Shown here: positions 7,519 to 15,750 of the stretch, piece after piece
Layout of the letters: the number at the start of each line of letters is the position of its first letter
Numbering within the stretch: the first letter of the stretch is position 1
Assembly: GCA_003427395.1 (NCBI GenBank)
Contig: BFEA01000069.1
Span: 1,909,135 to 1,933,305 of the forward strand
Source of the DNA: Chara braunii
Taxonomy: Eukaryota; Streptophyta; Charophyceae; Charales; Characeae
Direction: 5' to 3'
DNA: 24,171 nt
Notes under the pieces: model-generated
What the model saw: only the letters and a program-made list of their open reading frames with translations
What the model was told of the DNA's origin: nothing
Database searches by the model: none
Position numbers and translations under genes: made by a program

Positions 7519-10380
7519 ATGTCTTCTTCAAAGGGCGAGGTGGAGCCAACGGGGACCTCCGGGAAGACATCCGGAAAAGATTCCACGAGGTGGTCGTCTA
7601 CTGCCACGAAAGGGTGGTCGAACCATTCGAAGTCGAAATGGTTCATCGACTGGTCCTGTGGAGACGCTTCCAACCCCACTGCGCAGCCATGTGGTCCTGT
7701 CATCTTCGTCGATGACGGCAGAAGGCGTCGAGTGCTTGGGGCCGTCTTGGGGTGGGAGGACGTGAAGGGGGGCCGGCGACATTTCCGTATGGAAAAAGTT
7801 TATGGCTCCAAAGGCAACGTCTTTGCCAATTCGAAAGGGGTGTTGTTGGACCTCGAATTGTGTGAGGGGTTCGGAGCGGGTGTTGTGGACACCCCGTTCT
7901 ACAGAGAACTCGTTCTCATGGGTGGTTTTGTTTTGGCGCGTGAGTTTTTCGACAAGCTGGAGGACAAGAACATCGTTCTCGACGTCCCTTGCGACGTCGG
8001 CCCCTCCCTGGAGCTCTCGTTGCCATTTAGGCCGTGCAGCGGTTGCGAGTCAAGCGGGGCGGCGGCGGAGGGCGGTGATCTGGGTTCTGGTCCGGCTACT
8101 CAGCTGCACCGTGGCGAGAGCTGGGGACAGTTCGACGACAGCGAGGACGAGGGGCCTGCAGCGCCATTGAGGGACAGGCGACGGTCTGTGTTGTCTATTC
8201 GAGGGGTCGACATTGGCGATCCGGTTCAACGGGAGAGTGCGGAACCTACAGGAAAGGTGGCAGCCTCTTTGGAGGTCGACTTGGAGGCAAGCGAGGGCCA
8301 GAGTGTGGATGAGGTGACCGCGGGGGGCCTGGGCACGCAAGGCACTCCGCAAAAAAGGAGGGGGGATCGCACAGACGAGTTCGTCGGTTCTGTGAAGAAG
8401 CTGAAGAGCAAGGGCCCCAGGACTGCGGGAGAGAAACGAAAGGGGACCGAGGGGGAGGAGGGCCGGCAGGTTGCCAAACGGTCGGCTTGGAGACAGAAGC
8501 AGCCTGCGTCTGGAACGTCTTCTCCACCGACGGAAAGGCCTCCAATCGACGTCCACGCCGGGTACTTCCTCGAGAACAAAGACGGCGTTCGGACAAAGAG
8601 CGAGTTCGAGGTTAGCCCTGCGCAGGTCGTCGACCTCGGAGAGTGGGAGAACCTGTACAATCAGCGGTCCTTGGATCCCGTGCTCGTGGAAGGGATCAAA
8701 GAAGCGATGCGGTTGGCGTTCGAAAACAAAGCGCTGTCTTACGATTTGCCTACCCTGAAGCTGGCACCGCTGGGGCTTGATAAACCGACTCCGGGGACCA
8801 AGGCAGAACGTCTGAGGCCGGAGGAATGGAGGGATGAGCTGGCGGGGCAATACTACTACTACGCGGTGTGTGGGCAGCACAACGTGGCTGCAGCGAGGTC
8901 GCTGTTCGGCAGCGAGGTGGCCAGGAAATACAATTTCGAGCGGTGGCCTGCACGAATGCTCTACTTTTCGGACGACGACTTCGAAGGGTACTTCCTTGTC
9001 AGTTCCCAGTTCAACAAGAAGGACCTGAAGGCGCCCCCGAGACAGCTGAAGCTGTTAATGAAAGACATTAGGTGGCAGTGGAAGCGCGACGGGTGCCCGC
9101 GTGCTGTTATGGGAAACCCCAGCGGAAAACAGGTTCAGGTCCGAAAGAGGCGTGAATTTTGTGAAGTCGCGCTCAATAAGACGCCGCACAACAACTTGTG
9201 GACGCTGGCAGATCAGAAGGGCGACGACGCCATCAGGAAGCAAGGCGCTGCCCTGCGTTCCTATTTCCTGCTGGCGATGGCAGGGGAGAACGTATGGAAA
9301 CTTGCCGTCGACTTTTTCGATAAATGGGAGACTGGTAGATTTCTCGGCCACGATGGCGCAAAGTGGATCATGGGGAAGAAGAAGGTAAAAAATGTGAAGC
9401 CCGGGGTTGCCTACGTCGAGAACGACAAGACGGGCAGGAAAGAGGTCGTGTACAACGTCCCTGTGGACCCGCCGACAAAGAAAAGCAAAAAGGAGAAAGA
9501 GGAGGGCGACTGGTTCGTGCAAGTGCCTGAGCCAGACACACATTGTTGGAAAGCGATGGAGTCGCTGACCGACAACGAGAAGTGTCGCGTCCTAAAGAAG
9601 GTTCTCGCTTGCGAGGTGGTTTGGGTCCAGGCCGGCTCCGCGGCGTTGGCGAAGCTCGGGAAGCTGAGCGTCCAGGACATGGTTCATTTGGTGAAGTGCG
9701 ACCGGGTGCTGGTGCGTCTATGGAACTACTACCAGTTCAAGCACGAGAAGAGGCCGGACGCGGATTGGAGCCAGAGGTGCCCGTTCCTGAAAACAAGGTC
9801 CGCAATTTTCAAACAGTTTGAGAGTCGTGGTTTGGATGCAGAGTTGTGGGACGGGAGCAGGGAATACGTTGCTGACTCCTCGTTGTTCAAGGACAGCCCG
9901 CCTTACATGGGCTGCGACGACGACCAATCCATCCAGGCGACGGAGAAGTTGGCCTGTCACAAGAAGCTGTCCGTCGACTGGAGGAATGAGGTCCTGTCCG
10001 TTTTGACTGGCAGTAGACTGAAGCGTCGAGAGATCGCGCTTGCCGAAGGAATTATGCACATAGAATGGAAAGACACGGGCGACGTGACATCCATCGCACC
10101 ATTCGGCAACGACCCCTTGGAGGCAGACATAAGGTGTGCGAAGGTGAAGGAGGCGGTGGTTGCCACAAAGAGTCACACGTTCGTCCTCGATCTTTGCGAA
10201 CCGGTGGACCTGAAGCTGTGGAAACCGCAAGCGTTCGACACTTTGGATTCCCAGCTTTGGACGTGGTGTCCGTCACATTGGACGCTCATCGTTTTCGTCC
10301 CGCGGCAGCAGAACCTCTCGTTTCTGGCCAACATGAACCACCTTTCTTCCGTGAAGATGCTGAGGGGAGGGGGTGAGTAA
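7519..10380 (+). CDS. ParB-like domain / DNA-methyltransferase-like protein, N-terminal part
   Basis: A 953-codon ORF, by far the longest in the window. The start is the first ATG of the open frame (MSSSKGEVEP). It lies just after CGCAGACAG, which resembles a splice acceptor, so upstream non-coding or coding exons are possible. Residues about 1-55 are Ser/Thr/Lys-rich. Residues 55-170 look globular but are unassigned. Residues 175-350 are low-complexity with basic clusters (QKRRGDR, KKLKSKG, KRK) that could be nuclear localisation signals. Residues about 363-505 resemble the ParB/Srx-like fold: a strand, an R-x-L-DPxLVEGIKEAM helix, a YYYAVCGQHNVAAA core at about 447-460 (compare GxHRxxAA in ParB), then ARMLYF. 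After a helical region, the C-terminal stretch with FVLDLCEP and HWTLIVFVP resembles the catalytic half of beta-class N4/N6 methyltransferases, but the expected DPPY-type motif is degenerate. The frame ends at TAA in a G-rich run, and the protein continues in frame +2. Domain calls are by eye. Confidence 0.75.
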   Translation: MSSSKGEVEPTGTSGKTSGKDSTRWSSTATKGWSNHSKSKWFIDWSCGDASNPTAQPCGPVIFVDDGRRRRVLGAVLGWEDVKGGRRHFRMEKVYGSKGNVFANSKGVLLDLELCEGFGAGVVDTPFYRELVLMGGFVLAREFFDKLEDKNIVLDVPCDVGPSLELSLPFRPCSGCESSGAAAEGGDLGSGPATQLHRGESWGQFDDSEDEGPAAPLRDRRRSVLSIRGVDIGDPVQRESAEPTGKVAASLEVDLEASEGQSVDEVTAGGLGTQGTPQKRRGDRTDEFVGSVKKLKSKGPRTAGEKRKGTEGEEGRQVAKRSAWRQKQPASGTSSPPTERPPIDVHAGYFLENKDGVRTKSEFEVSPAQVVDLGEWENLYNQRSLDPVLVEGIKEAMRLAFENKALSYDLPTLKLAPLGLDKPTPGTKAERLRPEEWRDELAGQYYYYAVCGQHNVAAARSLFGSEVARKYNFERWPARMLYFSDDDFEGYFLVSSQFNKKDLKAPPRQLKLLMKDIRWQWKRDGCPRAVMGNPSGKQVQVRKRREFCEVALNKTPHNNLWTLADQKGDDAIRKQGAALRSYFLLAMAGENVWKLAVDFFDKWETGRFLGHDGAKWIMGKKKVKNVKPGVAYVENDKTGRKEVVYNVPVDPPTKKSKKEKEEGDWFVQVPEPDTHCWKAMESLTDNEKCRVLKKVLACEVVWVQAGSAALAKLGKLSVQDMVHLVKCDRVLVRLWNYYQFKHEKRPDADWSQRCPFLKTRSAIFKQFESRGLDAELWDGSREYVADSSLFKDSPPYMGCDDDQSIQATEKLACHKKLSVDWRNEVLSVLTGSRLKRREIALAEGIMHIEWKDTGDVTSIAPFGNDPLEADIRCAKVKEAVVATKSHTFVLDLCEPVDLKLWKPQAFDTLDSQLWTWCPSHWTLIVFVPRQQNLSFLANMNHLSSVKMLRGGGE
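10361..10380 (+). other. Frameshift (or alternative splice donor) in a G-rich run
   Basis: The sequence GAGGGGAGGGGGTGAGTAAG contains the end of the first ORF (TAA at 10378-10380). The second frame is blocked by TGA at 10361-10363 and opens immediately after it. A one-base insertion or deletion in the G run would join the two frames seamlessly (LRGGG then VSKSQQKKSF). The same bases also match a good 5' splice site (G|GTGAGTAAG), so a spliced transcript avoiding the stop is the alternative. I favour the frameshift because the second frame looks coding straight away. Confidence 0.7.
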
Positions 10381-11833
10381 GAGTCAACAGAAGAAAAGCT
10401 TCCCCGTCGGGACTAATTTGTACACGGAAGACGACCAGATGTACATACTCTTCAAAGGCGACGATTTGCGCGCTAACACGTCCGTCGTCTACGAGGGGAA
10501 ATTGCCGCCTGCCGCCGCTGCTGCAGTGCGGGTGCCGCAGAAGGTTACACAAACAGATGTGTCTGATATCCCGTTCACCTCTTGCGATTGGTCGCATGTC
10601 TTGCCTACACGTCGGGGCAGTGTGTACGGGGACATGAAACGCAACCCCGCGCAATTCGTTAATTTTTCCGAGTCCGTCACCAAGAAGGGGGAGGGTGTAT
10701 GCTTCCTTGGGAAGCCACACGCGCGATCCGTGTGGGAACTGCTGAAGGCAGGACGGCACGTCATCGCAATGGAAGGGAACTCCGAGCTCTTGCAATTTAC
10801 AATTGATCTCGTCAAAAGCGAGGTCAATTCGGGTGCCCACATTTGCGAGTTCATGGTCGTCAACGAGTCTCGCCCTCGCGCGTGGAACAACAAGACGGAC
10901 GTGTAGTTCAAGTTGAGTGCGAGGAAGCGGAACAAGATATACGACTTCTTGTTCCTGCAAACGCGGCCCAAGAGAGACACTGATGCCGAGTACGTGCGCC
11001 ACAAGGATCACATGTTCATGCTGCTCGACAACTACCACAGCGCCTCCCACATGAACGCAAAGAACTTCCTCGAGAGGTTGCAGTCCCTGTACTTCGTGGA
11101 GTCGGAGGAGGAGTTGACGTTCGGCAGTTACTCGTCCTTGATCTCCATGGAAGATGAGGAGACCACTGGCATCAAGTTCGACGCGACCGCGAACGAGGAG
11201 GGCAGCGACACCGAAAGCCTCGGCCTGCAGTACGACCCGCATCCCGAGCAGCACACAACAGGGTCGTCCTTCGCAGGTCTGTCAACAAGCCCGACATCCC
11301 TCGTGTCACCGATGGCGAAAGCGGCGCCTGTCACTACCCCGATGAAGTCGTTGCAGAGAATGCAAGCTCTGGCCTCCGGCCATCGCTCACTGCGTCCCAG
11401 GTCTGACATCCCGACCGATCATCTGTCTTGGAAGGATGCCAACATTCACTTCCTGCCTGAGCCTCAGAGTCGTTTTACGGAGGCTGACTGGGGCCATGAC
11501 ATGATTTGGCATCCAGGAGTCATCCAGCCGACGATCCAAAAGGGTGAGTGGATCGTGGCCGTCGCTGTCCTGGACGGAGGATGGGTGCCCCTCCCTTGCG
11601 GGTCGAAGTCTGACTTCCTCGACGTCGCTAGAATTGCGGTCCTCAAGAAAGTGAGGGCCGAGAATGACTTTTTCGCACTCGAAGACGTGTCCGTCATTTC
11701 CACAGCCGGGCGATTGTTCGCCGAACTTCAGGACAAGTGCTGGTTGGAGCTGACGGAGGACTACTACGACCTCGATACGAGCCCCTCGAAGGGAAGGGTG
11801 GACTGGAAAATCCCCCCTCCCAGTGGGACGCAT
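10373..11833 (+). CDS. Methyltransferase-like C-terminal half plus unassigned domain; internal TAG
   Basis: This frame continues the previous ORF. DDQMYILFKGD (a strand typically preceding a loop in beta-class methyltransferases) and the later block VCFLGKPHARSVWELL followed by GRHVIAMEGNSELLQF have the layout of the cofactor-binding motif region (usual form DPFxGSGTT followed by GRxxIGxE). The glycine-rich loop is not conserved, so catalytic activity is doubtful. TAG at 10904-10906 splits the frame; without it the reading continues directly as FKLSARKRNKIYDFLFLQ. Residues encoded by about 11,390-11,833 (HLSWKDANIHFLPEPQ, then DMIWHPGVIQPTIQKGEW and a Trp-rich tail) look globular but match nothing I recognise. 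The exon end is set at 11833 by a strong donor, CAT|GTAAGTAT. Read-through would add 28 low-complexity codons to TAG at 11915. Confidence 0.6.
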
Positions 11834-11841
11834 GTAAGTAT
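11834..11841 (+). promoter_or_regulatory. Predicted 5' splice site
   Basis: GTAAGTAT directly follows the last protein-like codons (SGTH), and the downstream translation becomes Gly-rich. It matches the plant donor consensus at positions +1 to +6. The paired acceptor is not certain; GAAGAAGACAG ending at 12476 is the best candidate before the acidic exon. Confidence 0.55.
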
Positions 11842-12480
11842 AGGGTCCCGGGGACCGGACGGTGGGGAGAACGAGGGCAACGAGGCTGGTGGCGGCAAAG
11901 GAGTCCCGCCTGGTTAGGAGGGCGGGTCTCAGGGCGACACCACGACAGCAGAAGGCAGTGGCGGGGTGGCGGGGGAGGCCTTCGGGCGTCAGCAGTCTAC
12001 CGGTCCCGGTCCGGCAAGCTCGGCACAGTCAGTGGACGTGCCCACTTTATCCGCCGGCTCGCTGATGGCGGCCTTGGTTGCTCTCCGTGCCGGCTCCGTC
12101 GAAACGTTCAAGTCCGCCGGGATCCGAACTTCAATGCTTGCAGAGCGGACGAAGAGGACGGACGCGCAGGGCTTGTCAGGAGCGGGGGTGGCGAGTCGTG
12201 ATCCCAAAATGGACAGCGGCGCGGTGAGGGGCGGGACTGCGCCGCCTGCGGGGGACCGCCAACCGCTTCGGTCGGAGCGAGAGGGTACGTTTGGAGGGCC
12301 CGCGACAGGGAGACGACGAAGTTCGTCGGGATCCGAACTTCTTCAGGCAAGGGGGGCCAACCAGGGATTGTCGTGCCGGCGGGAGGGGCTGCGTGCGGCG
12401 AGCGGTAAGGGCATTCGTCGGAATTCGACACGGGTTCGGGCGAAGTGGCTGGATTGCATGCACGGGAAGAAGACAGGGTG
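11842..12480 (+). other. Probable intron or linker carrying two reverse hairpin copies
   Basis: A Gly/Ser/Arg-rich frame is open over most of this stretch after the TAG at 11915, but it reads straight through two copies of the 24-nt hairpin repeat (12109-12132 and 12318-12341). Their translation gives the repeat-signature peptides SAGIRTS and SSGSELL. That makes intron more likely than coding exon, although repeat-derived exons cannot be excluded. Confidence 0.45.
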
Positions 12481-13216
12481 ATGGACAAAGAGAAGGAAGG
12501 GGAGGAAGGAGACACAGGGGAGGAATTGAAGGAAGGAGGGGAGGAAGGGGAGGAAGAAGAGGATGAAGGGGAGGAAGGAGAGGAAGGGGAAGAAACGGAG
12601 TTGGCTAGGTTGCTAGGAGGGAATGACGGGGAAAAAGGTGAACTCGATACTGGAGACGACGAACGGACGTTCGACAACGACGATGACAGATCTGGGGAGT
12701 CGTCTGACGGATTCGGGCAGCTGTACGGAGAACATCGCGAGGAAGACGACGACAACGATGACACGACACTGGGTATGGAGACACAGGTGGTCCCAAGCCT
12801 TTTAGCAGAACGTGATGACTATGAGGTCGAAGCAATGACGTCTGCCGTCCATCTCCAACAACGGTTCAACGACGCTAGTGTTGCAGTCAGCCTGAATAAA
12901 CCGAGTGTGCGGATTGACATCGAAGAAGTTATCGACGGCATCGTGGGCGACCACCACATGTCCGGGCAGCCGCCCTCTACGCCTGGTGTCGACGACCCTC
13001 TCGACGTCAAACCTTCCGGGGGATCTGTCGTGGCTTTGTCACCGACGAACTCTCCGATGCTGCCGCCGACCATCGCCAGCGGAGGAGAAGGCGAGATCGG
13101 GGGACGACAAGACGTTACATCCCCGAAAAAAATTGTCGCTGACACTCGAGCTCTCGACGTGCTGGCCTTGCCCGCGCCAACTTTGCCGATTAAGGAGCGG
13201 AGAGACAAACCAGCTG
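12481..13216 (+). CDS. Acidic low-complexity exon
   Basis: Frame 1 is open from upstream of 12,481 (ATG, MDKEKEGEEGD) through 13,227. The first 40 residues are nearly pure Glu/Gly, followed by Asp-rich segments (DDDNDD), then a more ordered block around RIDIEEVIDGIVGDHH and a Pro/Ser-rich tail. A good donor, CAGCTG|GTAAGC, ends it at 13216; the same frame stops shortly after, at TGA 13225-13227. No domain is recognisable. By position it would be the acidic linker between the methyltransferase-like part and the Ulp1 protease, or the middle of a second gene. Such acidic linkers are common in nuclear chromatin-associated proteins, but a function cannot be assigned from this. Confidence 0.5.
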
Positions 13217-14173
13217 GTAAGCAGTGACAAACGCCACTCTGTCTGTGCGCCAGTGACCGCAGTGTCTGTCGATGCGGGGAGTTCCTGATGCCGGCATGCT
13301 ACAACCACCACTCCTTCAAACTTCCAAGTACATGTGAACGACCATCCTGTGAGTCGGCCAGGTCACTGTGTGAAGTACATGTGTGTTTTTGTTGAAGCGT
13401 TCCGTCACATGATGGAAGGATGGTGTTTCTTTTTCGGAATGAGTGGTGGTTTTAGTCCGCCGGGATCCGCACTGCCAAGGCCGCTGCGTAATGCGGTTAC
13501 TCTTTTTGTGCCTCGATTGGGAAAAGTCCGCCGGGATCCTGACTTCATAAATATTTGGCCTCCGCGTTTGTGGCTTGTTGAGGTTTTCCCTTCTGAAGGG
13601 CGGGGGTGTCGAGGTCGAACGCACTACTCCTTTTGTTTTCCAGCGGGGTTTGCGCGGAAGTATTCTTTGTCTCTCTCATGGCTAAACGGGGTTCTTTAAT
13701 TAGATAGGTCGTGCGTCTTCTACATTTCGTGGTTCTTGAATTGCTGTTTTCGTCGGATTCGTCTTGGATTACGTATATTCATTTTTCGTTTTCTCTTCCT
13801 CTGTTTGTCCAGGGGTTGGGTCATCTCCCTGGGTCGAAAAAGTCCGTCGGGATCCGGACTACAGAGATGTTTGGCTTCCGCTTCTGTGACTTGATGTGCT
13901 TTTCCCTTCTGAAGGGTGGGGGTGTCGAGCTCGAGTGCACTGCTCGTTTTGTTTTGCAGCGTGGCTAATGCGGAAGTTCTCTCTCTCGCACTCTCATGGC
14001 ATGACGGGGTTCTGTAATTGCATAGGTCCTGCGTTTTTTAGATTTCGTGGTTCTTTTATTGTCCTTTTGTGGGGTTCTTCTTCAGAAACGTGTATTCATT
14101 CATTTTGTCTTTCGTCTGTTGTACAGGGGTAGGGTCGTCTCGAACACGGAGGCCCTCTAAATATCCAGATTGC
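13217..14173 (+). other. Probable intron with a 314-bp tandem duplication
   Basis: T-rich, stop-laden sequence between a donor at 13217 and acceptors near 14126 (CTGTTGTACAG) or 14173 (CCAGATTGCAG). Copy 1 (about 13523-13836) and copy 2 (about 13838-14150) align over their whole length. Both start with a reverse hairpin copy, continue through TTTTCCCTTCTGAAGGG and GGGGGTGTCGAG, and end in a polypyrimidine-CAG acceptor-like sequence (CAG ends at 13812 and 14126, 314 bp apart). A third, shorter hairpin copy lies near 13,452. Confidence 0.6.
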
Positions 14174-14392
14174 AGACAGTCCCGGGGTTGACGACAAAAC
14201 ACAAGGAAATGTTAAAGGCGTCAGGGGTTGATGTCGGAATCGGGAAGAAGGAGCATGCCATTGCCATTGAGGAGTGTCTTTCCCTTCTGCCCCCAGAGAA
14301 AGGGAGATATCCACGATCTGTGACTAGGGGTCAGGCCATGTATGAGAAATACTTAGCTACTCGTCGTGCGATTAAGGAGAATCCTTAGAGTT
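14174..14392 (+). CDS. Small hypothetical exon upstream of the Ulp1 exon
   Basis: Frame 1 is open from 14,161 to the TAG at about 14,390. The translation (TVPGLTTKHKEMLKASGVDV onward, ending RGQAMYEKYLATRRAIKENP) is lysine- and leucine-rich with amphipathic helices and no known domain. It follows GATTGCAG, an acceptor-like sequence, and lies 45-60 nt before the acceptor of the Ulp1 exon. No good donor links it in frame to the next exon, so it may be the end of a separate transcript or an exon spliced at a non-consensus site. Confidence 0.35.
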
Positions 14393-14436
14393 CCGTTTCT
14401 CACTTCCCCCCCTGTCCTTTGCTCGATGATGTGCAG

Positions 14437-15179
14437 TGCGGGCCACGACACCTGGAACAGCAGTGACTGCGATTGGAAGCTTGCGGTTTTTGGACGACAT
14501 TGAACGAGGATTGGTGCCACCTGACACTGTACTCTCGACCCTCGGCGATGGTCAGTTGCGAATTGCAGCGAAGGATATTCTAACCCTCTCACTTACCGAC
14601 GACAGGGTGAATGATGAGGTCGTCAACTTTTACATGGCGCTATTGGGAACAACCGCAAATGGGATACGTGACATCCTGTCAGGCCTTCGAGTCTTCAGCT
14701 TTAATTCTTTCTTCTTCAGTAAAATGCAACTTCAAGGACACAGCGGGGTGGAAAGATGGGCTAAGAACGTGGATCTGCTTCAAAATGATATGATCTTCGT
14801 TCCGGTCTTTAAAGATAATGATCACTGAATCCTCCTTTCCGTGAACTTGAGAGAGAATGTTCTTGAGATTTTGGATTTTTTTCCTTCCGTTGCAGCCGAT
14901 TCTAGTTTTTACCTTAGTGTTTTCGAGTTGATGGTACACTATATGGAATGTCAAACATCACATAGGCGGTCGTGCAGGCGCTGGAAGTCAAGAGCAACAA
15001 ATGTTGTTATAGAGGGAGATCCAAGACAAGTGGATAGAGTTAGTTGCGGGGTGTTTATGTTGATGTTTACGACACTGTTGCAACGTGGCGATGGACCGCC
15101 TTTCAGGTTCTCTTGTAAAAATATTCCGTATATTAGACGACAATTGGCATCATGTATCTTAGAATGCCGTTATCTTTGA
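14437..15179 (+). CDS. Ulp1/SENP-like (C48) cysteine protease exon with internal TGA
   Basis: This frame contains a clear C48 (clan CE) peptidase signature. A start-of-domain segment (LTDDRVNDEVVNFYMALL, then FNSFFFSKM and VERWAKNVDLLQNDMIFVPV) leads to NDH, with the catalytic His at 14823-14825. ILDFFPS follows with Asp at 14874-14876. Then RQVDRVSCGVFML holds the Gln (15027-15029) and the nucleophile Cys (15045-15047). The family cleaves SUMO or SUMO-like conjugates, and relatives are frequently encoded by eukaryotic DNA transposons. The exon starts after GATGATGTGCAG, a good acceptor. TGA at 14826-14828 immediately follows the His, where the family normally has Trp (HW). This interrupts the otherwise perfect frame, so this copy is probably non-functional unless read through or edited. 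The frame ends at TGA 15177-15179. Confidence 0.82.
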
Positions 15180-15750
15180 TGGATTCGATTGATTAGCAAA
15201 CTTCTGTTTCAGAATATTTCATATTTTAACTGTAGCTTTCACAACGACATTACTTTCTTTTGGTGTTGCTAGTTTGAGTTGTCTTTGGTATATTGACTGC
15301 GAGTCTGGCGTCACGTGTCGCCTTCGGAATCTCTGTCAGGTCCGGCTCGTCTGTCGTGCCATTACATTCATCGCATTGTTGTCCTCGTTGCAATTTGTGT
15401 CCAGGCCATCCAAAGATGTGCATATAATTCACCTCGAAATGATATTCGGGTGTGTGGTGCGACATGACGAATTGGATTGTGGACGCAAGATAAATCTCGA
15501 CGAGTGTGTGGGTGTGTGTGAGGTTCTTTATGCAAAGAGTAAAAGACCAGTTACATCACGTCTCTTGTGTGCATAGACAATATGTACCGCCTGAATCACA
15601 TGTAACCGACAATTTTGCGCTCGTGCCCGGGAAAAATAAATTGTAAGTACAAAATAACTCTTTGTACTTCTAAAGAAGTCGGAATCTCTACAACATCCTG
15701 ACAACCGCCTCGGGCGAGACGATTGCCATGCATGTACAACTCACGCATAA
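15180..15750 (+). other. 3' flank of the Ulp1 exon; possible polyadenylation signal
   Basis: AT-richer sequence with no supported gene. AATAAA at 15635-15640 is a possible polyadenylation signal for the upstream gene, about 455 nt after its stop codon. The 100-codon ORF at 15,274-15,576 has no recognisable feature. Confidence 0.35.

Noticed and set aside
8050-8880. 276-codon reverse ORF under the large gene
   Set aside because: It is antisense to the ParB-like ORF in GC-rich codons, with no independent support.
7519-11833. Bacterial contamination as the source of the ParB/methyltransferase gene
   Set aside because: The coding region is flanked and interleaved with eukaryotic splice signals and with the same hairpin repeat found on both sides, and no neighbouring bacterial genes or ribosome-binding sites are present.
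12108-12764. Ser/Pro-rich reverse ORF of 218 codons
   Set aside because: It is the complement of the Glu/Gly-rich acidic exon, a typical shadow of GAG/GGA repeats.
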